Positions 50,714 to 60,395 of a DNA stretch of 64,000 bases are shown piece by piece. Below the pieces are notes generated by a model. It searched no databases. It worked only from the letters and a program-made list of their open reading frames with translations, and had not been told where the DNA came from. Each line of letters begins with the position of its first letter. Positions within the stretch are counted from its first letter, which is position 1. The DNA is taken from positions 1 to 64,000 of the forward strand of contig PDIP01000073.1 of assembly GCA_002811645.1 (NCBI GenBank). The letters are read 5' to 3'. The translations under genes were made by a program, and so were the position numbers. The stretch comes from Corallochytrium limacisporum. Lineage: Eukaryota; Opisthokonta.

Positions 50714-53700
50714 TCATCGCCTGGGTCTGATGCCATGGCGCAGGGCAAGCTTGTCACAATTTTCAACCAGAGCCAAGTTGCCATCCTTACGTGCTGCCTG
50801 ACGTACGAGGTTGATGGCTTCCTCAGTGTGAAGCCGTTCTTTACAGATCAAGAATGCATCTCGCATATTCTTGACAGCAATGGCCGCCTCCAGTTGGGCC
50901 TGCGGTTCGCGGATGTACACTGTGAAGTAGCGAGCAAGACGCTGCCTCTTTGTAATGTTATCAGCCATAAGATGCCTGATCGCACTCAGCACTGCCTTGT
51001 CGACGAAATCCGTGTTCCGCCCATTGTCAAAGAAATGGATGAGTAAATTGCTGAGCGCATCCAAGTCTCGGCTCAGATCGAAGGAGAGGATGGTGGACAC
51101 GACAACATCCTCCATGCTCATGCCGTAGATTTCTACCACTTCAGTAGCAAGATTGTACTCGCACAGTTTGAGTAGGTGGATGCAAGCACGGTGCCTGCCA
51201 CTTTCACGGTCAAGAATGATCGGTGCATTACTCTCCGCAGATCTGCCGCCGCCATAGGGTTTGACGCGCGAACTGCCCACGACCATCCGTGCCAACCGAT
51301 TGGCGAGTGAGCTGCGTTCCGAAACCCCTTGCGAAGTTTCTGCTTGCACACGAGAGCGGCGGAAGTGGACACCATGCGAACTTTGCGGATTCCACATCGG
51401 GCTGACATCGCAGATTCGGAGCTGCAGGTCGGTCACTGCCAGCATGTGTTCTATGGATTCATCATCATTCTGACCTGCCAAATCCTCTGTCGCGGAGATG
51501 AGGCCAGGAGCAGCTTCAAGCATCCGCTTGGAGCGTAAGCTATCCAGAAAAGATCTGCCCTCGCGAAGTTGCAGAATGCGGTCGTAGTGCGTAAGATCGA
51601 TGCGCAAAAATGTGTCAATAGATGCCTCAAAGGCCTTGACATGGTCACCGCAAGTCATGCTGAGTACCATGGCCACAGTGCTCAATCCAGTAGAGCGACA
51701 GGTGTGCGCCAGCTTCCGCAACGTTGACATTGTGGACCCGTATGCTACAGTCGACTGCTCAATGAATGCCAAAAACTCCCAGATGCTATCTCGACGAAGC
51801 AGGTGCTGTAGTGCCGCGAAGTTGGTCTCATCGTCTTTGCAGATGGACAACTCTACGGCAAGTTTGTCCCAACATTTCCAGTCAATGATGGTCTTCATCA
51901 AGGTTAGTGTATCAGCAATGCGACGCATGTACAGCACGACTTGGTCAATATATGTATCCGCGTGGCCAACCTGCAAGTCCAGGAAGAATGCGACCCCCAA
52001 CTCCTCCATAATCCTGGTTGATGGCAAGAACTCCGAGACGTCCAGGTTCTGGGCTTCGATTTGGTCCATGGCCCGATCAAAGAAGAAAAAGGCTTCGTCC
52101 AGAGCCCGGACACGAAGAGCCTGCAGGAAACGCTGACTGTCCATCTGTGGTCCGTCGGCGGCCATATCATGCATGAGTCGCCGAATCCGGGTACAGACAT
52201 TGTGCCGTACATCGTGCTGAATTGCGTTGTCCAGCGCTCGCTGCAGTCCATCATTGGTTGGTGACAACAAATCGCGAAGACAGAGGCCTGTATCAGGACC
52301 ATATTCTGTCTCAATGTCGAAGAGAATATCTAGCCGTGTCTTCAAAGCGTTGAATTTCTTGTCCTGTTCCGACAGTTTGCTTGTGCCCTCAGCCACAATT
52401 GTGGCGCTAAAGTCGTGCATTAGCTCCAAAAGGTCACTGCGATTCAACTGTCGCCCATGGGTACGACGCCGCGGGATCTGAAGGCTCGGCTGACGCGGAA
52501 AATTATCGATGGCAAAGATGCGCAAAATATTGGATTGTCCGATACAGTGAAGTACGTTTGCCAATTGCAGGAACATTCGGCGGGTAGGCATCCATCGAGA
52601 AAAATATTTGTCCTTGGTAACCTTGTCAATCCCTGCAACACCTGTGAAGAACCACAGGTCGAAGTCCTCATCAACGGCTTTGCTCGCGTCGATTTCAATG
52701 CGGAAAGGATCATGATCCTTGAAGTTTATGGCGAACAAGTCATCCGCTAAGTCCATAAGGCGACAGTCGACCGCTTGCTGGGTCTCAGTAGCAGTCTTTC
52801 TTATTGGCAAGCTGGATCCACCCTGGCTATTGTCCGCGGTGGCCAGACAGTACGCACAGTAGGCATGCAGCGGCAAGGTCTTGGCCGCACCACTGCTGTG
52901 ATCACCTTGCAGGCAGACCTCACAGAGGGGCATTTCACACTCTCTGCAAGTATAGCCGTCCGCATTCAAAACACAGGACCTCCTGCAGTTGATACAACTG
53001 TCCTGAGGACTGCGATAAATCGCCATCAGATTGCTTCCCGCGATTGAATCCCCGAGGACCCGTTGGACGGACGCAATCCGCGTTTGACTGTAAACTCGAC
53101 GTCTCTGAAGCCAGCTGGAAGACTCAGCAGGAATGCCGAGAATATGATTCGCAATCTTGTGTACAGATCCAGATTCACTATCGCCTGTGATGAAAGAGTC
53201 CCAGCACCTCTTAAGCATCATGAAGATCTCATCGATAATGTGGACCTTAAGGTCTGGATGGGCAGCCAGTAGTTGCAAGACATCCGCAAATCGTCCATTG
53301 TACACAAGGAAATCAGCAACTGTGTCATGACGCAGGTAGACACCTAAGAGTCCTAATGAAGGCAGATCTCTCAAGTATTCCATACACCATTGAGCCATTT
53401 CCGCTGCTTTCAAAACCTTCTTGACACCACTCACTTGTCTGCCATCTTCCAATGTACCAGATAGCAGCAGATGACGCGAGATCTCCGCACGCTTATGGTG
53501 TTCTGTAGTCTCAATAAGACACATAACGGACATCTCTAAGATCTCCTTCGTCGACGCAGATGACAACAACCGATTCCACCTGGCATAGGCGTTCTCAGAA
53601 TGCAACAATTGTCGCGCAGTCAACGCATCTAGAAGAGGCTTAATGGCAGCTCTTGTTGGGTCAATGGAAACATCTAGAGCCATCCATCGCTGAAGGGTTT

Positions 53701-56700
53701 CTCCATAGCCTGCAGCAATCAGCTGACATCCGAGTTCTCGAGCTATCCTCGGTGATTGTTGCCAGATATCCAAGAAGAACACGCCAGGCTTTGGATTGGT
53801 GTCCTCTAGGCCTTGCAATGCTTGATCTTCCACTACAATACGATCCAGAACATTAATCAATGGTTCTCCGGTGACATCCCAATCAAGTATCTCCATCAGT
53901 GCACGGTACATGTCCTTATTCTGCCGAATTTCACTGGTGCGTGGCATGTCATCCAAAGTACCCGCCAATGCCTTTTCGGCGGCGTAGTGCTTTGTCCGTG
54001 CCTTCAGTAACGCGACTCGCCACAACGAATCTCCTGGCGCAAGCTCATCAAATACAGTCATCAGCAGCTCTTCGTTCGGTGCATCATCCAGGTTCGACGC
54101 CTTCCAAAACACTAGTGCCGCCTCCGCCTTTCCCAGTTCCGCCTCATAGGCAATGATGGAGCGCTGAAGGCGGTCCGTGACCAGACCGACACTATCTGCC
54201 AACCAAAAAGCACCGTTGGGGGCAATAGATGCCGGCCATACCAGTCGCTCATCAATACGATAATGGTCTCTGCCATATCTATGAACATACAAATGTGCCT
54301 GACTGACATAACGTGTCATAGTACTGCCAGGACTGACAACCGATGCAAATTCAGCTATAGCCTCGTTGTATGTGAGGTCCTCACGATTCAGCGATAGGGT
54401 TGCCAAATCAAAGAAGCGACCCAGATCTTCGCTGCGAGACCTCAGTACGTGAAGAGCCCTCTGTCTTTCGTTCATGGACACGCTTACAGGGCTCCAGGCA
54501 TTGAACGCTTCGGGATATGCTGTGGAAGGTACATTCTCAATATCGTCCAGTGATAAAGCGGACGCAGTAATAGGAATATCATTGATGGCATGACATGAAT
54601 GGGTCCAGCGAAGTCTGAGAGGCCGATTCAATTCACGCACCAGTTTTAGGGCTGCGGCCATATCTGAGTTAGGGACGAGACGTTCCACAAAGAGAATCAA
54701 ATCTCTGATGTCATCTGAAGACGTAATGTCTTGGCGACTGCTCCACAGTACACGGGGCAAAGCAATGTCGGCCCTGCCCATGTCTACAAAGAAGAATCCT
54801 CTTTGTCGGGGGTTGGCAAACTTTGTACTGACGCGGACAGTACGCGTAAGGTAGAGCTTGGCGTTGTCACTAAGCTGATCCCTTAAGGTCGAGCTCTCAT
54901 ACAGGCGCAGGGGCGGTGCATCCAAGCAGCCAAAGTTGAGAGCGAAGCTCAAGAGCGGATAGGCTGAGTCAATCGCGTACCTGCGAAGGAGAGCAGCTCG
55001 TTTCGGTTGACTGCTTCTGTCAACAGAGGTCATGCCGTACAACAGCGGCACACGCATGTTGATACGCAGGAGGTAGACATCGATTTCCCAGGCCGTCAAT
55101 TTTCCCAAACCCGACATTGTGTACCCAGTTGACTGCAAGTAGTCTAAAACTTCCAGACTAGTTACTGGAAGTGTATCTGAGGAAATGTATGCATGTAGCA
55201 TCATGAGAAGGTACAGATTAATGTATGTCGCTGGCCGCTGGCCAGGGCTGAGGACTGACAGATCTACACTTACAAGACCAGCAGTCTTCTGGACAAACAG
55301 CACGTACTCTTGACGCAAGCGGATTCTGCGACGATCCTCTAGACATAGCACTCCGTATCCCTGCGACTCAAGCTCGTCATCGTAGTCAATAAAAGGTTTG
55401 ACCACGTCTAATAGCTCCTGCAGCAGGTCATTGACAAACACTTTTGGATCCAAAGTGCCTGAGTTCTCGAAGGCTTCCCTCACGAGATCTGGATCACTAC
55501 TGTTTAGTGGATCTGTCCAGGACACACGTCCGCGTCCGTGAAGACCACCATGGGAGAGTGCATTCGCTTCCGTGTAATGAACGAGCAAGCTCTCTGCAAT
55601 TACCATCTCCAGTGTTTTGTGCAGCACAGCGGCAACCCGTCGCGCCGTTGCCTCATCTGCCACCACAATAGCCAGTCTCCAAATCTGATCCTCCAGACGT
55701 GTATCCATCATGTCACTGAGAGACTTCGTTGGAGACCCAAAATCGCCTTCATGGCGATTGCTGATATCCTGTATATGTGTCACAAACCTACTGCCAATCG
55801 ACGCAGTTCCGTGTTGAGACTGCCAGTCAAGATCACCAAGGCAAAACGCTAGGGCCTGATCAATCCAAAGAGTGTCCATATCCCCTTCACCAGCAAATAG
55901 TTGAAGTACATGTTGATATCGTTTGATTTCAAGGACATCCATTGACCTTCCCTGTCTTCGCAGAATATCAGCTAGCAGTGTTGGTTTCACACTGACGAAA
56001 GCACTAAAGGAGTCCGGAACGGTTTCGATTGAGTGCAATGCGAGGGCCAGATTAACCACCTTCTGGAGCACAAGGACGCGGTCTGAAATGTCATCGGTGT
56101 CTATCGAAGGCTTACGTGGAGGGCTGACACCAATCGAATCCCGTAGGAAGTCCAATGTGCTCCTTTGGTCCCTTTCCTTGCGAGTAGAGATTTTGCTTAT
56201 GTCTGACACATACTGATTGACCTGGGCTTGGATGATCATGGCCTCTTGTGGTTGCAGTACACCCCGAAAATGCATACCCAATACAGCATCACAAAACTCT
56301 GCAACCGCACCTTTGCGTAAAATGTGCTGAAGAGACTCAAACAGATCATCATCTTTTTCCAGCATGGAGTGCATTTGCAAATGCCGGACGATGCATTCAA
56401 GCTCATCATTCCCAGTGCTTTCTTGAACCAATCGTGTCCACAAGCCTCTGTCCTCGATGGCATCATCCAAGAGATCAGCCCAGGCGAGGGCCTTCAACAA
56501 AATTGGCCACTCTACAGCCAGCTGCAGAGTGCTTGGCAAACTCCGAATGCGTTTTGATACGAAGCTGTGCTCGTCAGGCACGTTGGTGAGAGCGTCCACA
56601 ATCTGTGCTCGTTGCATTATGTCGCGTACGGCACTTTGTAAGGAACGAATGCTCCTGCCCCGAGTATCCACATTCGACGTCTTTGCTTGCCACTGCTCCA

Positions 56701-58765
56701 GGATGTCAGCGAGCGCCTCAAAAAATTGCCAAATTCCTTGATTGTATAAGCTTCTCCATTGTGCGATCGGGTCCTTCGCCGTTGAGTGATAGTTGGGAAG
56801 GTAAACAAGGGTAAGAATGACTTCCACAGTCTCAATGACGCAATCAATGGAATGCATGCCAAGAAGGAGCTCCTCCAACCCTGCGATTGCTTCCGTCAAA
56901 TGTGGTACCGGACCATCGTCCCGTTCTCGAGTCATGCGGTCAATGATGAGCTTGAGCAATCTGAAAGACTTGAGAGTATCCGAATCGCGATGCCGCGCAT
57001 CGTCGTCGTCTCGGTCACTGTCGTGATTTTGGTGTGCGCATAGTGCGGCCTCAATCTCCGCCCAATGTTCTGCCTGTTCCAACATGGCATCCGGGATGTC
57101 CTCAGGCATGATGTGTCCCATAGTAGACAACACGCCGTTCTGGATGATTCCGTTCAGCAATTGTGTTATGGTCCATCGGTTGTTGTCCTGTAAGCCGAGA
57201 AGAGAGTTCGCCACCGATAATGTAAAGGCAGCTCTTTGGCGCCCGTATTCGATACGATGCAATCCCCGCGGTGGCACCCATTCCCGTAGAATGGTCTGCA
57301 GGCGGCTCAGTGTCCCATGTCCATCCAATGCATGCCTTGCGAGGTCATCTATGAAAAAGATCCAGAACAATCCTTTGATGGACTCGTGAAGGGGACTCTT
57401 TTGAATCAGATCGGTGACCTGCTTTAGTGACGGGTCAGTGCGCACCAGAATCGACAAATCACCAAGCATGTACTCTGACATTGGTCGAGTTCTGGCCACG
57501 CTTCGGATAAAAAATGTCTGCCATATCTCAGGCAAGGTTTCCGGGACATGCGGCTCATCGGACATCAGGCGATGTAATTCTTCAGCTTCATATGCCTGCA
57601 ATTTGGCAACAGTTTCTGTGCCGTGTGCTAATATATACGCATACATAGCGTGAATCTCATTAATTTTCTGTCCAACACCTTGGTCAATAATCAGACGTCC
57701 GATATCAAACGCAAGCCAGTCGTCATCACCGACAACCATAAGTAGATCACACGCGGCCTCCGCAGCCACTTCACTTGGCTGCTCTGCAAGCTCCTTGAAA
57801 ACATCCTTTGCTATTCCGCGCAATACTGGCATCTGCGAAGTGATCAAACCACAGAGCCCGGGATGCCTCCTCAGAGCATTTGCAATATATGATTTCTCAT
57901 CCTCCGTGAATCCCAATCGTCCCACCATCTCTGCTTGAGTGCTGTACGTAAAGCTATGCATCTTATTGACGATTTGCATGCCTTTGGGGTCTATACTGTG
58001 TACCTCCCATTGATTAGGTCGTGCACTAGATGGGGTTGACCCACTCGCGCTGGCCAATTGTCCCATTGCTGCAAGAATGGTGCTCGCACTATACCGAGGC
58101 GCACTGGTCCTACGATTCTCGCTGCCCTGGCGCGCTATGTCAACAGATCCATGTGGAGTCCCGGACGAAGGGCTGTGACTGCGACTTCGGCTTGTGTTTT
58201 CGTTGTCTGATCTTGTCCTGGTGCCTCGTCCTGCTCCCCGAGAACCAGATACCTCGTCTGCATCATCTTCAAAAGCTGTAACCAGAGCTGCCATGGCATC
58301 AGCTTTGGTCTGCAGAAGATGTATCTCTCCCCTTTGCAGAGTTCCATCGAGAAAACCGTGTTCATCATCGGGTAGATCCAAAAGGCAGTAGCAATAGAAC
58401 CATGCCATATGGTACTTGCTCCGAACCATTGATTTGCACAAATGATCTATCGGCTGTGGGTTTAAGACGAAATCATATAACTTCCGAACCGCCCGCTGAA
58501 ACAATTCGTGGCTGTGGGTGTGTAACATTGGGTCTACGGTATACTCGTGCAGTGTCCTCAGAGCAAGTCGGAGAAGCTGTGTACATCCATCAGCAAGGTA
58601 TTTCTCGAACAGTGTATACATTACCCACGACTTTGATGCCCGTCCAGTAGGTACACTGGTGAGGATTGTCAGATCAGTATCCGCTGAGTGTTCCATCATG
58701 CCCGACAGCGGTCGCTCCGGGCCATACCCAACGGAGTCCGAGTCAAAGCTGTCCATTGTGCTCAT
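50714..58765 (-). CDS. spastizin-like protein (ZFYVE26 family) with a degenerate FYVE finger
   Basis: An intronless 2683-residue, mostly alpha-helical protein. I assign it to the spastizin/ZFYVE26 family on architecture: total length near the animal protein's, a zinc finger about 700 residues from the C-terminus (residues about 1925-1975), and a closing helical segment of the type KNMRDAFLICKERLHTEEAI before the end. In animals spastizin works with spatacsin and AP-5 in lysosome reformation and late-endosome sorting. The finger has FYVE spacing: C-x2-C, 12 residues, C-x2-C, x4, C-x2-C, then C-x2-C. The basic motif that binds phosphatidylinositol 3-phosphate is replaced by DGYTCRECEMPLC, and no preceding WxxD is seen, so lipid binding is probably lost. 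The N-terminal region has a Ser/Arg-rich low-complexity patch near residues 170-230. Other regions show no domain I recognise. The ATG at 58765 opens a continuous frame. Confidence 0.78.
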   Translation of the reverse strand: MSTMDSFDSDSVGYGPERPLSGMMEHSADTDLTILTSVPTGRASKSWVMYTLFEKYLADGCTQLLRLALRTLHEYTVDPMLHTHSHELFQRAVRKLYDFVLNPQPIDHLCKSMVRSKYHMAWFYCYCLLDLPDDEHGFLDGTLQRGEIHLLQTKADAMAALVTAFEDDADEVSGSRGAGRGTRTRSDNENTSRSRSHSPSSGTPHGSVDIARQGSENRRTSAPRYSASTILAAMGQLASASGSTPSSARPNQWEVHSIDPKGMQIVNKMHSFTYSTQAEMVGRLGFTEDEKSYIANALRRHPGLCGLITSQMPVLRGIAKDVFKELAEQPSEVAAEAACDLLMVVGDDDWLAFDIGRLIIDQGVGQKINEIHAMYAYILAHGTETVAKLQAYEAEELHRLMSDEPHVPETLPEIWQTFFIRSVARTRPMSEYMLGDLSILVRTDPSLKQVTDLIQKSPLHESIKGLFWIFFIDDLARHALDGHGTLSRLQTILREWVPPRGLHRIEYGRQRAAFTLSVANSLLGLQDNNRWTITQLLNGIIQNGVLSTMGHIMPEDIPDAMLEQAEHWAEIEAALCAHQNHDSDRDDDDARHRDSDTLKSFRLLKLIIDRMTRERDDGPVPHLTEAIAGLEELLLGMHSIDCVIETVEVILTLVYLPNYHSTAKDPIAQWRSLYNQGIWQFFEALADILEQWQAKTSNVDTRGRSIRSLQSAVRDIMQRAQIVDALTNVPDEHSFVSKRIRSLPSTLQLAVEWPILLKALAWADLLDDAIEDRGLWTRLVQESTGNDELECIVRHLQMHSMLEKDDDLFESLQHILRKGAVAEFCDAVLGMHFRGVLQPQEAMIIQAQVNQYVSDISKISTRKERDQRSTLDFLRDSIGVSPPRKPSIDTDDISDRVLVLQKVVNLALALHSIETVPDSFSAFVSVKPTLLADILRRQGRSMDVLEIKRYQHVLQLFAGEGDMDTLWIDQALAFCLGDLDWQSQHGTASIGSRFVTHIQDISNRHEGDFGSPTKSLSDMMDTRLEDQIWRLAIVVADEATARRVAAVLHKTLEMVIAESLLVHYTEANALSHGGLHGRGRVSWTDPLNSSDPDLVREAFENSGTLDPKVFVNDLLQELLDVVKPFIDYDDELESQGYGVLCLEDRRRIRLRQEYVLFVQKTAGLVSVDLSVLSPGQRPATYINLYLLMMLHAYISSDTLPVTSLEVLDYLQSTGYTMSGLGKLTAWEIDVYLLRINMRVPLLYGMTSVDRSSQPKRAALLRRYAIDSAYPLLSFALNFGCLDAPPLRLYESSTLRDQLSDNAKLYLTRTVRVSTKFANPRQRGFFFVDMGRADIALPRVLWSSRQDITSSDDIRDLILFVERLVPNSDMAAALKLVRELNRPLRLRWTHSCHAINDIPITASALSLDDIENVPSTAYPEAFNAWSPVSVSMNERQRALHVLRSRSEDLGRFFDLATLSLNREDLTYNEAIAEFASVVSPGSTMTRYVSQAHLYVHRYGRDHYRIDERLVWPASIAPNGAFWLADSVGLVTDRLQRSIIAYEAELGKAEAALVFWKASNLDDAPNEELLMTVFDELAPGDSLWRVALLKARTKHYAAEKALAGTLDDMPRTSEIRQNKDMYRALMEILDWDVTGEPLINVLDRIVVEDQALQGLEDTNPKPGVFFLDIWQQSPRIARELGCQLIAAGYGETLQRWMALDVSIDPTRAAIKPLLDALTARQLLHSENAYARWNRLLSSASTKEILEMSVMCLIETTEHHKRAEISRHLLLSGTLEDGRQVSGVKKVLKAAEMAQWCMEYLRDLPSLGLLGVYLRHDTVADFLVYNGRFADVLQLLAAHPDLKVHIIDEIFMMLKRCWDSFITGDSESGSVHKIANHILGIPAESSSWLQRRRVYSQTRIASVQRVLGDSIAGSNLMAIYRSPQDSCINCRRSCVLNADGYTCRECEMPLCEVCLQGDHSSGAAKTLPLHAYCAYCLATADNSQGGSSLPIRKTATETQQAVDCRLMDLADDLFAINFKDHDPFRIEIDASKAVDEDFDLWFFTGVAGIDKVTKDKYFSRWMPTRRMFLQLANVLHCIGQSNILRIFAIDNFPRQPSLQIPRRRTHGRQLNRSDLLELMHDFSATIVAEGTSKLSEQDKKFNALKTRLDILFDIETEYGPDTGLCLRDLLSPTNDGLQRALDNAIQHDVRHNVCTRIRRLMHDMAADGPQMDSQRFLQALRVRALDEAFFFFDRAMDQIEAQNLDVSEFLPSTRIMEELGVAFFLDLQVGHADTYIDQVVLYMRRIADTLTLMKTIIDWKCWDKLAVELSICKDDETNFAALQHLLRRDSIWEFLAFIEQSTVAYGSTMSTLRKLAHTCRSTGLSTVAMVLSMTCGDHVKAFEASIDTFLRIDLTHYDRILQLREGRSFLDSLRSKRMLEAAPGLISATEDLAGQNDDESIEHMLAVTDLQLRICDVSPMWNPQSSHGVHFRRSRVQAETSQGVSERSSLANRLARMVVGSSRVKPYGGGRSAESNAPIILDRESGRHRACIHLLKLCEYNLATEVVEIYGMSMEDVVVSTILSFDLSRDLDALSNLLIHFFDNGRNTDFVDKAVLSAIRHLMADNITKRQRLARYFTVYIREPQAQLEAAIAVKNMRDAFLICKERLHTEEAINLVRQAARKDGNLALVENCDKLALRHGIRPRR

Positions 58766-60395
58766 GATTACGCTTGGGTGGCAACTAGCCGACCCGTCAC
58801 CAATACGTTAAATTAGGTCATTTTATGTGACCGAGCTCTGTCATATTCCTCACATCGTGGAACTTGATCCGACTGACCAATCGAACAACGTCATTCGGGA
58901 CACCACAGTATCATCACCATTGTGGATTTTATATGCACTTTATATGAACTGGACCGAAATCTACCAATAGACTCTGAGTACCAGTGTTAAACAAAGGCCT
59001 GCGCACCCGTTTGCAAATGATACCGGCAGCACCGAAAACCAAACCAAATCAGCCCGTCCCTACAGAGACGGCCTCGTCGCAAATCGCGCTGCCTCCCGCT
59101 TCCCGCTCAGTCCGGGACCTGCGTATTGCTCACTATTGAAAACTACTAGAAAGTCATTTACGAAGACTCAGTATATTTCTATACGAATATTATATCCTGA
59201 TATTGTACATTTTACATTATTCAGTATATCAAATATACGCGGACCGTGAGGGCTCAGTAGTGAATATACCCAGTCGTGACCGAGCCGGTCTGGCTGGTGA
59301 AAACCCTGCGAGCCCCATTTTCCACACCGTGCACCGTGGGCTTCGAAACAGCCATTCACAGCGGGAGCATCAGCGGGTCTGCAACCATCTCCCGAAGGCC
59401 ATCTGTGTTAGATGTGGCGTTTGTGCTACATACTGTCCTGCGAAGACCGTTCCTACCATTCTTATCTGTCCTTTGCTGGTTAGGTCATGTCTAAATGGGC
59501 GCCCGGACTCATTGCGCCCTTTTCTTCTTGCCAACATGTCATTGATAAGTTATTGCTCTGTGTGGTACATTCTCCTGTTGACGTAATGATCGGGTGGGTA
59601 ATAATTTTCTCGTATTTTTCACCCCAGTGCGTGACAGTTGGTGATTTATATTGGTATCAACCGCGCATGGAGCCCGTTGATTTGACAGAATTGTGCATTT
59701 GGTACGCAAGCACCGTTGTACGGTCCAGACGTGCTCCCCAACGCCCACTTCGTCCTCGTTCTCACCGTAGTCTCAGTATAGAAATCTTTCCCTGGCGAGA
59801 AAGGGGAAGGGGGCGGTGGGAGGTCCGTGGTGTTGAAACCCGGAGATGTCAGTGGGACCTGGTATCCCGAAGTTCGGCCGTATACGTCCCTTTGAAACAT
59901 AGGGCGAAACGCAACGGCGGAACTCTATGGCGCGTGTATAGTTGTTTTGTTGTGCGGGCGAGACCGGGAGGGAGGGTGTCCGGGGCGTTTTGAAATTTTT
60001 GTCTTCCCTCTGGGGGAACCCCCTCCCCCCGTGTCTCTTGCGGGCTCCCCTGCCCCCCCCAGTCGCGCTTCCGCTTACTAACTTGCTTCACTCCGTCCCA
60101 CAGTGTGTTCATTTCTGGAGGGGAACGAAGCGGGTCTCGGTCGGGAGCTGGCACCAAGTGCAACAACGGTTGGGTGTCCACGGACTTTTATGGTAGTCGT
60201 GAGGATCGCAACAACATTGGATGGAGGTGGCGGGCTGTGAGTCTTACTGAGACACTGGCTTCCCCATGAGATCACGTATTTGAGGGAGTACACGTCACCG
60301 GGATTTCTATCAGCGAAAATGGTTCCACCGTGCTTTAGATCAGTGTTTGTTGACATCCTCGAACAGTAGTATATCCAAACACCAACAGAAACACA
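58766..60395. other. intergenic region between divergent spastizin-like and branching enzyme genes
   Basis: No gene recognised. AT-rich around 59165-59240, where short inverted AT stretches occur, and mixed elsewhere. A C-rich stretch at 60019-60060 (two C runs) lies about 340 bases before the branching enzyme ATG. Both promoters should be here. Confidence 0.5.
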
